This document shows positions 9,139-18,300 of a DNA stretch of 64,000 bases, piece by piece. The notes beneath the pieces are model-generated. The model had not been told where the DNA came from, did not search any database, and was given only the letters and a program-made list of their open reading frames with translations. How positions within the stretch are numbered: the stretch's first letter is position 1; every line of letters starts with the position of its first letter. A program made the position numbers and the translations under genes. Source of the stretch: Paracoccaceae bacterium (lineage in GTDB: Bacteria; Pseudomonadota; Alphaproteobacteria; Rhodobacterales; Rhodobacteraceae); contig SDAL01000001.1 of assembly GCA_004153385.1 (NCBI GenBank), positions 1,879,492 through 1,943,491 on the forward strand. The letters are read 5' to 3'.

Positions 9139-9141
9139 GGG
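9112..9141. repeat. Perfect 15-nt tandem duplication across the argC start
   Basis: CTTGTGGGTCATGGG occurs at 9112-9126 and again at 9127-9141. It duplicates the argC start codon and first three codons. Confidence 0.9.
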
Positions 9142-9365
9142 GCAAAGCCTCCGATAGCGGTTGGCGAAAGGGCGGCGAACTTATTGCCTTGCATTAAAGC
9201 GGATCGGCTTGCGGTGCAATGTCCACGAAGGCTAGCATGATTAAAGGATCGTGAATGGTCCCGCGCCCGTGTTGCCCCATATGTGGATCAGGACCGCGGG
9301 CCAAAGCCGCCTGCGGACACCCCGCAGTTTCGGCCCGAACGCCGATATAAAGGAGAGGACCCGCC

Positions 9366-10844
9366 ATGCCAGAAGATCGCACCAATCTGAAATCCCTGCT
9401 GAAAGACCCCAGCCTGCTGGTATCGAAAGCCTATGTCGCAGGCGACTGGATCGACGCCGATGACGGCACCGGTTTCGATGTCCACAATCCCGCACGCGGC
9501 GATGTGCTGGCCCGTGTCCCCGATCTGGGCCGCGCCGAAACCGCCCGCGCGATCGAGGCGGCCCGTGTCGCCATGCAGGGCTGGGCTGCGCGTCCGGCCA
9601 AGGAACGCTCGCAGATCCTGCGCAAATGGTTCGATCTGATGATGGAAAACCAAGAGGATCTGGGCACCATCCTGACCGCCGAAATGGGCAAGCCGCTGGC
9701 AGAAGCCAAAGGCGAAATCGCCTATGGCGCCAGTTTTATCGAATGGTTTGCCGAAGAAGCCAAACGTGTTTACGGCGAAACAATTCCGGGCCATATGGCC
9801 GACAAACGCATCAGTGTGATCCGTCAGCCCATCGGGGTTGTGGGCTCGATCACACCTTGGAACTTCCCCAATGCGATGATCACTCGCAAGGCCGGCCCCG
9901 CTTTGGCCGCAGGCTGCGGGTTTGTGGCCCGTCCGGCATCCGAAACGCCGCTTTCGGCGCTGGCCATCGCCGTTCTGGCAGAGCGCGCCGGCCTGCCCAA
10001 AGGGATTTTCAGCGTGATCACGTCGAACAAATCCTCCGATATCGGCAAGGAGTTTTGTGAAAACGAAACGGTGCGCAAGCTGACCTTTACCGGATCGACC
10101 AATGTCGGGCGTATTCTGCTGGGCCAAGCCGCCGATCAGGTCATGAAATGCTCCATGGAACTGGGCGGCAATGCGCCGTTCATCGTGTTCGACGATGCCG
10201 ATTTGGACGAAGCCGTAAAGGGCGCGATCGCGTGTAAATTCCGCAACAACGGCCAAACATGTGTCTGCGCCAACCGGATTTATGTGCAATCGGGCGTGTA
10301 TGATGCATTTGCCGAAAAACTTGCGGCTGCCGTCAAGCAACTGACAGTAGGCGACGGTCTGGACGACGGTGTCGAAGCAGGTCCCCTGATCAATGAAAAG
10401 GCGGTAGAAAAGGTCGAAGCCCATATCAAGGACGCACAGGCCCAAGGCGGCACCGTCATGCTGGGCGGCAAGCGCCACTCCAAAGGCGGTACGTGGTTCG
10501 AGCCAACCGTCCTGACCGGCATCACGCAAGATATGAAGGTCGCGACCGAGGAAACCTTCGGGCCCGTGGCGCCGCTTTTCAAGTTCGACACCGAGGCGGA
10601 AGCAATCGAGCATGCGAATGCGACAATCTTCGGGCTGGCGTCATATTTCTATGCCCAGAACATCGGTCGCATCACCCGCGTACAAGAAGCGCTTGAATAC
10701 GGGATTGTCGGCGTCAACACAGGCGTGATTTCCACCGAAGTGGCCCCCTTCGGCGGCGTCAAGCAATCGGGACTGGGTCGTGAAGGCAGCCGTCACGGGA
10801 TCGAGGAATATCTGGAAATGAAATACATCTGCCTATCGGTTTGA
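9366..10844 (+). CDS. gabD: NADP-dependent succinate-semialdehyde dehydrogenase
   Basis: A 492-residue aldehyde dehydrogenase that oxidises succinate semialdehyde to succinate, the last step of GABA degradation. The catalytic residues are Glu265 in MELGGNAPF and Cys299 in NNGQTCVCANR. GSTNVG at 243-248 binds the cofactor, and the C-terminus IVGVNTGVIS...GGVKQSGLG is GabD-like. The residue that is usually Lys in the KPASxTP cofactor motif is Arg here (RPASETP, about residue 189), a conservative change. AAAGGAGAGG precedes the ATG. It is transcribed divergently from argC, with a 227-nt gap that holds the promoters of both, and converges with the SPOR-protein gene. Confidence 0.92.
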   Translation: MPEDRTNLKSLLKDPSLLVSKAYVAGDWIDADDGTGFDVHNPARGDVLARVPDLGRAETARAIEAARVAMQGWAARPAKERSQILRKWFDLMMENQEDLGTILTAEMGKPLAEAKGEIAYGASFIEWFAEEAKRVYGETIPGHMADKRISVIRQPIGVVGSITPWNFPNAMITRKAGPALAAGCGFVARPASETPLSALAIAVLAERAGLPKGIFSVITSNKSSDIGKEFCENETVRKLTFTGSTNVGRILLGQAADQVMKCSMELGGNAPFIVFDDADLDEAVKGAIACKFRNNGQTCVCANRIYVQSGVYDAFAEKLAAAVKQLTVGDGLDDGVEAGPLINEKAVEKVEAHIKDAQAQGGTVMLGGKRHSKGGTWFEPTVLTGITQDMKVATEETFGPVAPLFKFDTEAEAIEHANATIFGLASYFYAQNIGRITRVQEALEYGIVGVNTGVISTEVAPFGGVKQSGLGREGSRHGIEEYLEMKYICLSV

Positions 10845-10862
10845 CAGGTATACACCCCTTAT

Positions 10863-10891
10863 CCCCGCGCGATCATCGTGATCGGGCGGGG
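10863..10891. terminator. Hairpin between convergent gabD and SPOR gene
   Basis: A 13-bp stem with one mismatch (CCCCGCGCGATCA / TGATCGGGCGGGG) and a 3-nt loop lies between the two convergent stop codons. There is no T-run on either strand, so if it terminates it may need help from Rho. Confidence 0.45.
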
Positions 10892-10913
10892 CACCTGCGG
10901 GCGGGCACGGGCC

Positions 10914-11969
10914 CTAGCGGATGAAGGCATCCGCAAACCCCAGACGGCGCACAGTGGCGAGTGCGGCCCGCGCCGCGCCGATTTCACGAAACGGCCCGCT
11001 ATAGATTGCGGTCATTCCACGACCGTTTTGCGCACTCGCAACCGGCAGATCGCCCCCCCATAGCAATGTCTTGGCACGCTTGGCATTGGCCGGTTTGCGG
11101 TAGATGCCCGCCTGAACAAAATACCCGCGCGGATCTGCGGGCGCGGATCTGTGCGCCGGTTGGTTTCGGGGCACCGCATTTATACGTGCCGGCGTGGCGC
11201 TTGGCGCCCGCGCCGCAGGCTGAACGCCTGTATGCTGGGTCGTGGCAGGCGCGTCGACTTGCGGCTGGGCTGTGTGCACATCTGCCGCCGGCGCGGCCGT
11301 GCTCTGTTGTGTATCTTGACGAATATCGGGGGCTGTATCTGCCAATCCTTGCGTGGCGGGCGTGGCGTTCTGCGCCACCGGCGCGGGCGCTACAAGCGCT
11401 GCCGGGGGCAATTCAGGCGCGCCCGGCACCATATCGAATTCAGGCGCATCACGCACATCGGGACGCCGGTCCGCAAACCCCGCGCCGGTCTGCGTGCGCG
11501 CCCCCACCAGCGCAGGTGTCTGGGGCGCCGGCAGGCCGCCGTTGCCCACACGCAATCCGCTGATGCCGGCGCTATTGATAAAGCCTACCGGATCGCGCGC
11601 GGGCGGACCACAGCGTACAACATGCCGCCCGTCACTCAGCCGGTAGCGGGTGATACGCGCGGGCGCATTCGGGCAACGCGATCCCGCGCCGGACAAGATA
11701 TCGATACCCGCGATACCCGGCTGCAGGGACGCCGCCCGCTCTGGCAGGCTGGGGCTGTAGCCGCAGATCGGGGCCCCGTCGCGCCCGCGGCGGGCGACCC
11801 AGCCATTCCCATCATCGGCACGACGAACGAACACGCATCCCGCGCTATCGACATATTGCCGCGCACCAAAGCCCGCAGGCGGCTCCTCTGCGGGCCCTGC
11901 GGTTTGCGCGCCCACCGCCTGCGCTGCGCATATGAAAAATGCGCAGATCCGAAAAAGACGTCGCAGCAT
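10914..11969 (-). CDS. Secreted SPOR-domain protein
   Basis: A 351-residue exported protein. The N-terminus (MLRRLFRICAFFICAAQAVGAQ) is a signal peptide. The middle (about residues 150-280) is Pro/Ala/Thr-rich low complexity, and the last 70 residues form a SPOR domain (YFVQAGIYRKPANAKRAK to the end), which binds denuded peptidoglycan at division sites. The start at 11969 has ACAGGAG upstream; an open frame extends to 12122, but that part has no signal or homologous character. Two Cys near residues 30 and 55 of the mature part could form a disulfide. It lies downstream of upp on the same strand with a 76-nt gap, probably in its own unit. A role in septal cell-wall remodelling is inferred from the domain only. 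Confidence 0.85.
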   Translation of the reverse strand: MLRRLFRICAFFICAAQAVGAQTAGPAEEPPAGFGARQYVDSAGCVFVRRADDGNGWVARRGRDGAPICGYSPSLPERAASLQPGIAGIDILSGAGSRCPNAPARITRYRLSDGRHVVRCGPPARDPVGFINSAGISGLRVGNGGLPAPQTPALVGARTQTGAGFADRRPDVRDAPEFDMVPGAPELPPAALVAPAPVAQNATPATQGLADTAPDIRQDTQQSTAAPAADVHTAQPQVDAPATTQHTGVQPAARAPSATPARINAVPRNQPAHRSAPADPRGYFVQAGIYRKPANAKRAKTLLWGGDLPVASAQNGRGMTAIYSGPFREIGAARAALATVRRLGFADAFIR

Positions 11970-12045
11970 TGCGGGCAGCTCCTGTCGTGATGCGCAGGCT
12001 CCGGTGCAGCACGGGCGCGTGCGGACTGCACCGTGAAACGGGTGG

Positions 12046-12678
12046 TTATTTCGTGCCAAACATCCGGTCACCGGCATCGCCAAGTCCGGGCACGATATAG
12101 CCATGCTCATCAAGGCCTTCATCCAGCGACGCGGTCACGATCGGCACATCGGGATGCGCCTCTTTCATCCGCGCGACGCCTTCGGGCGATGCAAGCAGGC
12201 ACACAAAACAGATGTTTTTCGCCCCTTTGCGCTTTACCAGATCCAGCGCCGCAACAGAGGAATTGCCGGTGGCCAGCATCGGATCGACCACAATCGTCAT
12301 CCGCTCTTCGAGCAGATTGGGCAATTTGCAGTAATATTCCACAGGCTGCAGCGTTTCGGGATCACGGTACAGCCCGACAAAGCCGATGCGGGCGGCGGGG
12401 ATCAGCTCCAGAATACCGTCCATCAACCCGTTGCCCGCGCGCAGGATCGACACAAGCGCCAGCTTCTTGCCTTCCAGCACCGGCGCATCAATCGGTTTGA
12501 GCGGTGTATCGATCCGGATGTTGGTCAGTTCCAGATCGCGCGTCACCTCGTAGGCCAGAAGCAGGCTGATCTCGCGCAGCAAGCGCCGGAAGGACGCGGT
12601 CGAGGTTTCGCTTTTGCGCATCAAGGTCAGTTTGTGGGTTACCAGTGGATGTTTGACCACGGTCAGATGTTGGCTCAT
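12046..12678 (-). CDS. upp: Uracil phosphoribosyltransferase
   Basis: A 210-residue enzyme that converts uracil and PRPP to UMP. The PRPP loop is [14 protein letters not shown] and the C-terminal uracil-binding segment is [15 protein letters not shown]. The start [13 protein letters not shown] at 12678 matches the family and has GAAGGAGAGG upstream; the longer frame overlapping deoB is not used. It is the last gene of the cdd-deoA-deoB-upp salvage cluster, starting 21 nt after deoB stops, and would reuse uracil released from uridine by the upstream enzymes. Confidence 0.96.
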   Translation of the reverse strand: MSQHLTVVKHPLVTHKLTLMRKSETSTASFRRLLREISLLLAYEVTRDLELTNIRIDTPLKPIDAPVLEGKKLALVSILRAGNGLMDGILELIPAARIGFVGLYRDPETLQPVEYYCKLPNLLEERMTIVVDPMLATGNSSVAALDLVKRKGAKNICFVCLLASPEGVARMKEAHPDVPIVTASLDEGLDEHGYIVPGLGDAGDRMFGTK

Positions 12679-12698
12679 CGGCCTCTCCTTCGGACTAT

Positions 12699-13913
12699 CT
12701 ATAGAAAGCTGCGCCCCGGACCATGATCCGAAAGCCCCAGATGATCTGCGACCGAAGCCGCGATATCCACATATGCCACCTGCCCCACCGGGCGCAAACC
12801 GATCCCTGCGCCAATCACCGGAACCTGTTCGCGGGTGTGGTCCGTGCCGACCCATGTCGGATCATTGCCATGATCGGCGGTGAAAAGCGCCAGATCACCG
12901 GGACGAAGCGTCTCGAGAAACTGTCCCGCGCACCGGTCGAACCACTCCAGCGCCCGCGCATAGCCTGATACATTGCGCCTGTGCCCCCACAAACTGTCGA
13001 ATTCCACGAAATTGGCGAATGTCAGGCTGCCCTCCTCGGCAGTACGGCCAAGCGCCATCAGATGGGTCATAAGGGCTGCATCATCGCGGCCCTTGTGCAG
13101 TTTTGCGATGCCACGGTGGCTGAAAATATCCCCGATTTTCCCGATAGCATGGGTCGCGCGGCCCGCCTTTGCCGCCCAATCCAGCACTGTGGGCGCGGGC
13201 GGCGCAATCGCGAAGTCACGCCGGTTGGGGGTGCGCTCGAACGCGCCCTCGCCCCCTGTAAAGGGCCGCGCGATCACCCGACCGATGCGCCGCTCATGCA
13301 AGATCGGGGCCAGTTGCGCACATAGTCCCAACAACCGTTCAAGGCCGAAATGCTCCTCGTGGGCGGCAATCTGGAACACACTATCGGCAGAGGTGTAGCA
13401 GATCGGCTTGCCGGTGCGGATATGCTCGGCCCCCAGTTCGTTGATGATCTTGGTGCCTGAGGCATGGCAATTGCCCAATATCCCGTCTGTCCCCGCGAAC
13501 TTTGCCACCTGTGCGATCAGCTCGGGCGGAAAGCTAGAATGATGATCGGGGAAATAGCCCCAGTTCCATGGCACCGGCACGCCCGCCAGTTCCCAATGGC
13601 CAGATGGCGTGTCTTTGCCCGGAGACGTTTCGCACGCCGCGCCCCAAAGACCCTCCGGCGTGCCCTCACCCAGACCAGGCAGGTCCGCATCACTTGCCAC
13701 ACGCGCGGCCTGCCCGAGCCCCAGCCGGTCCAGATGGGGCATATGCAGTGGCCCGGTGCGCCCGTTCTCGCCACGCCCCGCCGCACATTCTTGCGCGATA
13801 TGGGCCAGCGTATTGGCGCCGGTATCGGGCACATCGCCGTTGAAGAAGCGGTCTGCATCGGGCGCCCCGCCAATGCCGACACTGTCCATGACGATCAGGA
13901 ATGCACGTGCCAT
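12699..13913 (-). CDS. deoB: Phosphopentomutase
   Basis: A 404-residue Mn-dependent enzyme of the alkaline phosphatase superfamily that interconverts (deoxy)ribose 1- and 5-phosphate. Metal-binding motifs are visible at both ends: [14 protein letters not shown] at residues 7-20 and [19 protein letters not shown] near residue 350. Its start overlaps the deoA stop by one base (TGATG), so translation is probably coupled. It channels the sugar phosphate released by DeoA into central metabolism. Confidence 0.96.
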   Translation of the reverse strand: MARAFLIVMDSVGIGGAPDADRFFNGDVPDTGANTLAHIAQECAAGRGENGRTGPLHMPHLDRLGLGQAARVASDADLPGLGEGTPEGLWGAACETSPGKDTPSGHWELAGVPVPWNWGYFPDHHSSFPPELIAQVAKFAGTDGILGNCHASGTKIINELGAEHIRTGKPICYTSADSVFQIAAHEEHFGLERLLGLCAQLAPILHERRIGRVIARPFTGGEGAFERTPNRRDFAIAPPAPTVLDWAAKAGRATHAIGKIGDIFSHRGIAKLHKGRDDAALMTHLMALGRTAEEGSLTFANFVEFDSLWGHRRNVSGYARALEWFDRCAGQFLETLRPGDLALFTADHGNDPTWVGTDHTREQVPVIGAGIGLRPVGQVAYVDIAASVADHLGLSDHGPGRSFL

Positions 13914-15220
13914 CAGCCAAGTCTTTCATAGATAAGCGGCGGTTCTTCGGGGGCCATTTCGCCCATATGATAGGCCGCGCGCACGGCCGCCACAGCGGCC
14001 TCTGCATCTGTCACAGACATCGCGTGGATCATGGCGATCGGCTCGTTGGCAGTCCGGTCCTCGCCGATCATCGCAAGGCTCGACAGGCCTACAGACGGGT
14101 GGATCCGCTCGCCCGGACGCCTGCGCCCGCCCCCAAGTGCCACCACAGCCTCACCCAATGCGCGGGTATCGATACTGGTCACGAACCCCGTGCTTGGTGC
14201 AGGCACCGGACAGATCACGGGCGCGGATGGCAGCCGGTCGAAATAGCGTTCCACGAAATCTACAGGCCCGCCAAGCCCGGCCACCATACGGCCGAACACT
14301 TCTGCCGCACGTCCTGACTCCAGCGCATGATCGATCCGCGCCACACCCATTTCCGCATCCGGCACCAGCCCTGCAAGCACCATCGCCTCGCCACCCAATG
14401 CCGCGACCACATCCCAAAGCGCCTCGTTGACCTGATTGCCGGTCAGGGTCTCCATCACCTCGATCACCTCAAGCGCGTTGCCGGCGGAAAAGCTCAGCGG
14501 CTGGCTCATGTCGGTGATCAGCGCCGCGGTGCGACACCCTGCCCCCTTGGCCGTGTCCACCAAAGCGCGCGCCAGAATATGCGCATCCCCTTCGGTTTCC
14601 ATGAACGCGCCAGAGCCGGTTTTGACATCCAGCACCAACCCGTCCAGACCGGCCGAAAGCTTTTTGGACAAGATCGATGCGGTGATCAGATCCACACTTT
14701 CCACAGTGCCGGTCAGATCGCGGATCGCGTAAAGCCGCCTGTCGGCGGGGGCAAGCCGCTCGGTTGCGCCGACAATGGCACAACCGCAGGCCGCCACCAG
14801 CTCCTGCATCGTTTCGCGCGGTGGCTCGACCTGATATCCTGGGATCGCCTCAAGCTTGTCAAGCGTGCCGCCGGTATGGCCCAGACCCCGCCCCGAGATC
14901 ATCGGCACATACACACCGCAGGCTGCAAGCGCGGGCGCCAGCAACAACGATGTGCAATCGCCCACCCCGCCTGTGGAATGCTTGTCGATGACAGGCCCGT
15001 CGAGCGTCCATTTCAGGACCTCGCCACTGTCACGCATCGCGCGTGTCAGCGCCACGCGTCCCCGCTCGCCCAGACCGTTCAGGCAAACAGCCATCGCAAA
15101 TGCGCCTGCCTGCGCATCGGTGACCGCGCCATCGGCCAGCCCCTTGGCAAACCACTGGGCCTGCTGGGTACTCAATTCCTCGCCGCGCCGGACCCGGTCG
15201 ATGATCTGACGGGCGTTCAT
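13913..15220 (-). CDS. deoA: Thymidine phosphorylase
   Basis: A 435-residue pyrimidine nucleoside phosphorylase that splits thymidine or deoxyuridine with phosphate. The signature DKHSTGGVGDCTSL (around residue 80) is the phosphate-binding loop, with GRGLGHTGGTLDKLEAIPG after it. The start at 15220 overlaps the cdd stop by one base (TGATG), and the stop overlaps the deoB start the same way, so three genes form a translationally coupled string. Confidence 0.96.
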   Translation of the reverse strand: MNARQIIDRVRRGEELSTQQAQWFAKGLADGAVTDAQAGAFAMAVCLNGLGERGRVALTRAMRDSGEVLKWTLDGPVIDKHSTGGVGDCTSLLLAPALAACGVYVPMISGRGLGHTGGTLDKLEAIPGYQVEPPRETMQELVAACGCAIVGATERLAPADRRLYAIRDLTGTVESVDLITASILSKKLSAGLDGLVLDVKTGSGAFMETEGDAHILARALVDTAKGAGCRTAALITDMSQPLSFSAGNALEVIEVMETLTGNQVNEALWDVVAALGGEAMVLAGLVPDAEMGVARIDHALESGRAAEVFGRMVAGLGGPVDFVERYFDRLPSAPVICPVPAPSTGFVTSIDTRALGEAVVALGGGRRRPGERIHPSVGLSSLAMIGEDRTANEPIAMIHAMSVTDAEAAVAAVRAAYHMGEMAPEEPPLIYERLG

Positions 15221-15624
15221 CAGCGAGCCCCTGTCGCCGAGGCCATATGGCTTGCGTCGAACTGGCCGGGCAAAAGATCACCGATGGTGGTGTGCAAAAC
15301 CGCCCCGCCGACCGTGGCCAGTGTCACCTTTGTGTCGGGCGCGCCGAACTCCGCAAGTTTCTGGCGGCACCCGCCACAGGGCGGCACAGGGCTGGGGCTG
15401 TCGGCAATTACGGCCACCTCCACAAGTGTCGTCTCGCCCGCCGCCACCATGGCCGCGATGGCGCCCGCTTCGGCACAGGTACCCTCGGGGTAGGCCACGT
15501 TTTCCACGTTGACGCCTGCATAAACCTGCCCGTTCGCCCCACGGATCGCGGCCCCTACTTTAAAGTTGGAATAGGGCGCATAGGCATTTTCGCGGATATT
15601 CGTTGCAGAATCGAGAAGCGACAT
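15220..15624 (-). CDS. cdd: Cytidine deaminase
   Basis: A 134-residue enzyme of the short tetrameric class that deaminates (deoxy)cytidine to (deoxy)uridine. The zinc ligands are Cys50, Cys83 and Cys86, and Glu52 is the proton shuttle (GTCAEAGAI and PCGGCRQ). The ATG at 15624 gives the family's usual N-terminus. It is the first gene of the cdd-deoA-deoB-upp operon and is transcribed divergently from maeB across a 168-nt gap. Confidence 0.96.
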   Translation of the reverse strand: MSLLDSATNIRENAYAPYSNFKVGAAIRGANGQVYAGVNVENVAYPEGTCAEAGAIAAMVAAGETTLVEVAVIADSPSPVPPCGGCRQKLAEFGAPDTKVTLATVGGAVLHTTIGDLLPGQFDASHMASATGAR

Positions 15625-15792
15625 GTGGCAGGCTCCAGCCTCTTTGGGATAACTCAAGGGTCCGAGTTTGCGCTTGTCACGGCGATGATGCAAGCGTGGC
15701 GCAAACCATTGCAGACACCTGCCCCCAAGATCAGGCATTTCAACCGTCGGCGATTTAGTTTAACACCAAACCAGTTTTCATGGGAGGCCCAT

Positions 15793-18069
15793 ATGGAAGA
15801 CACACGTTCCGAAAAGCCGCGCCACCCGGCGCTTGATTACCACGAGTTCCCGAAACCGGGCAAACTTGAAATCCGCGCCACCAAGCCGATGGCAAACGGT
15901 CGCGACCTGAGCCGCGCCTATTCGCCCGGTGTGGCCGAGGCCTGCCTTGAAATCAAGGCAGACCCGAAAAACGCGGCACGCTACACGGCGCGTGGTAACC
16001 TTGTCGGCGTGGTGTCCAATGGTTCGGCGGTGCTGGGACTTGGCAATATCGGTGGTCTTGCGTCCAAACCCGTTATGGAAGGCAAGGCGGTTCTGTTCAA
16101 GAAATTCGCCAATATCGACTGTTTCGACATCGAGCTCGACGAGCCGAGCCCAGAGAAACTGGCCGAGATTGTCTGCGCGCTGGAGCCGACCTTCGGCGCG
16201 ATCAATCTGGAGGACATCAAGGCCCCAGATTGTTTCATCGTCGAGAAAATCTGCCGCGAGCGGATGAATATTCCCGTGTTCCATGATGATCAGCACGGAA
16301 CCGCAATTGTGGTGGGTGCGGCCGCGACCAATGCGCTCAAGATCGCTGGCAAGAATTTCGAAGATATCAAAATCGTGTCCACCGGTGGCGGCGCGGCAGG
16401 GATTGCCTGCCTGAATATGCTGCTGAAACTGGGTGTGAAGCGTGAAAATGTCTGGCTGTGCGACGTGCATGGTCTGGTATATGAAGGCCGTGCGGAAGAC
16501 ATGAACCCGCACAAGGCCGCCTTTGCCCAAGCCAGCGACAAGCGTGTGCTGGACGATGTGATCCATGATGCGGATATGTTCTTGGGTCTGTCGGGTCCGG
16601 GCGTTCTGACAGCCGATATGGTCAAGAAAATGGCCAGCCAGCCGATTATCTTTGCACTGGCCAATCCCAACCCCGAAATCATGCCCGATGTGGTGCGTGC
16701 CGTCGTCCCCGATGCGATTGTGGCCACTGGCCGGTCCGACTTCCCCAATCAGGTCAATAACGTCCTGTGTTTCCCGTTCATCTTCCGTGGTGCGCTGGAC
16801 GTGGGCGCCACCGAGATCAACGACGAGATGCAGATCGCGTGTGTGGAAGGCATTGCCGAACTGGCCCGTATCACCACCTCGGCGGAAGCCGCTGCCGCCT
16901 ATCAGGGCGAAAAGCTGACATTCGGCCCAGACTATCTGATTCCGAAACCTTTTGACCCGCGCCTGATCGGCATCGTGGCCTCTGCCGTGGCCGAGGCGGC
17001 GATCCGTTCGGGCGTGGCCGCCCGCCCGATGGAAGATATCAAAGCGTACAAACGCCAGCTTGACGGGTCGGTGTTCAAATCTGCCCTGTTGATGCGTCCG
17101 GTGTTCGAGGCCGCATCCCAAGCCAGCCGCCGGATCGTTTTTGCCGAGGGCGAGGACGAGCGGGTGCTGCGCGCCGCACAGGCGATGATCGAGGAAACCA
17201 CCGACACCCCGATCCTGATCGGGCGTCCCGATGTCATGCAGATGCGCTGCGAGCGGATGGGCCTGACGCTGGATCTGGGCCAGACCGAAATCGTGAACCC
17301 CGAAAACGATCCACGGTACCGCGATTACTGGGGCACGTATCACGAACTGATGGCACGACGCGGGATCTCGCCCGATCTGGCACGCGCGATCATGCGTACC
17401 AATACCACCGCAATCGCTGGCGTCATGGTGCATCGTGACGAAGCCGATTCCATGATTTGCGGCACGTTCGGCCAGTATCTGTGGCACCTGAAATACGTGC
17501 GCCAGATCCTTGCGCGTGGCGGTTTGCATCCGGTGGGTGCATTGTCGCTGATGATCTTGGAAGACGGGCCGTTGTTCATCGCGGACACACATGTGCATCA
17601 CCTGCCCTCTCCCGAACAGCTGATGGAAACGGCGATGGGGGCGGCGCGCCATGTCCGCCGCTTCGGGCTGGAACCGAAAGTGGCGCTGTGCTCGCACAGC
17701 CAGTTCGGTAACCTCGACACCGATTCCGGTCGCCGCATGCGTGAGACAATGGAGCTGCTGTCCCAGCGCGAGGTCGATTTCTGCTTCGAGGGCGAGATGC
17801 AGGTCGATGCAGCGCTGGATGCGGCATTGCGCGAACGGATCCTGCCGACGTCCGGGTTTGAAGGCACGGCGAATGTGTTGGTCTTTGCCAATACCGATGC
17901 CGCATCGGGGGTACGCAACATTCTGAAGATGAAAGCCAACGGGCTGGAAGTCGGGCCGATCTTGATGGGGATGGGCAACAAGGCCCATATCGTGACACCC
18001 GCAATCACCACGCGCGGCCTGTTGAATGTGTCGGCCATCGCAGGCACCCCTGTGGCCCATTACGGATAG
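15793..18069 (+). CDS. maeB: NADP-dependent malic enzyme fused to a phosphotransacetylase-like domain
   Basis: A 758-residue MaeB-type protein. Residues 1-430 are the malic enzyme ([35 protein letters not shown] and the NADP-binding [16 protein letters not shown]). From about residue 440 it carries a phosphotransacetylase-like domain ([20 protein letters not shown]) that in this family binds acetyl-CoA and regulates activity rather than catalysing acetyl transfer. It decarboxylates malate to pyruvate with NADPH. The ATG at 15793 has GGGAGG seven nt upstream; the open frame reaches back to 15247 through cdd, which is shadow. A strong terminator follows. Confidence 0.95.
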   Translation: MEDTRSEKPRHPALDYHEFPKPGKLEIRATKPMANGRDLSRAYSPGVAEACLEIKADPKNAARYTARGNLVGVVSNGSAVLGLGNIGGLASKPVMEGKAVLFKKFANIDCFDIELDEPSPEKLAEIVCALEPTFGAINLEDIKAPDCFIVEKICRERMNIPVFHDDQHGTAIVVGAAATNALKIAGKNFEDIKIVSTGGGAAGIACLNMLLKLGVKRENVWLCDVHGLVYEGRAEDMNPHKAAFAQASDKRVLDDVIHDADMFLGLSGPGVLTADMVKKMASQPIIFALANPNPEIMPDVVRAVVPDAIVATGRSDFPNQVNNVLCFPFIFRGALDVGATEINDEMQIACVEGIAELARITTSAEAAAAYQGEKLTFGPDYLIPKPFDPRLIGIVASAVAEAAIRSGVAARPMEDIKAYKRQLDGSVFKSALLMRPVFEAASQASRRIVFAEGEDERVLRAAQAMIEETTDTPILIGRPDVMQMRCERMGLTLDLGQTEIVNPENDPRYRDYWGTYHELMARRGISPDLARAIMRTNTTAIAGVMVHRDEADSMICGTFGQYLWHLKYVRQILARGGLHPVGALSLMILEDGPLFIADTHVHHLPSPEQLMETAMGAARHVRRFGLEPKVALCSHSQFGNLDTDSGRRMRETMELLSQREVDFCFEGEMQVDAALDAALRERILPTSGFEGTANVLVFANTDAASGVRNILKMKANGLEVGPILMGMGNKAHIVTPAITTRGLLNVSAIAGTPVAHYG

Positions 18070-18113
18070 GCCTGTCCCGCGCCTTGGACACAGCCGCCAA
18101 TAATGCGCGCTGA

Positions 18114-18149
18114 ATGCCGCCCAAGCCATCGTGCTTGGGCGGCATTTTT
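18114..18149 (+). terminator. Rho-independent terminator of maeB
   Basis: A perfect 13-bp stem (ATGCCGCCCAAGC / GCTTGGGCGGCAT) with a 6-nt loop and five T at 18145-18149, 45 nt after the maeB stop. Confidence 0.92.
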
Positions 18150-18178
18150 CATGCGCCAACGGCCTGATCATGGCGTCA

Positions 18179-18233
18179 TGCAGGATCCGGCGCGGCCCGT
18201 GTAACGGTGCCCCGCCCCGCGCCGGATCCTGCA
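18179..18233. repeat. 17-bp perfect inverted repeat upstream of prpE
   Basis: The arms TGCAGGATCCGGCGCGG (18179-18195) and CCGCGCCGGATCCTGCA (18217-18233) are exact reverse complements around a 21-nt spacer. They lie after the maeB terminator and 68 nt ahead of the prpE start. No T-run follows, so it is not a standard terminator; an operator or an mRNA-leader hairpin is possible. Confidence 0.9.
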
Positions 18234-18300
18234 GGGCAGAAGAATAATGTGGAAAACCTGCGGGGTTCCGATGCAAGCTGGCATATCGGAGGAGGGCACG

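Noticed and set aside
8161-9240. 359-codon plus frame antisense to argC
   Set aside because: argC has full motifs and a good ribosome site; the antisense product has shadow composition.
9288-10613. 441-codon minus frame antisense to gabD
   Set aside because: gabD is unambiguous; the antisense frame is a codon-bias shadow.
11151-11990. 279-codon plus frame antisense to the SPOR gene
   Set aside because: The minus strand has a signal peptide and a C-terminal SPOR domain; the plus product is Arg/Cys-rich noise.
14327-15493. 388-codon plus frame across deoA and cdd
   Set aside because: Both minus-strand genes carry complete family motifs and coupled overlaps.
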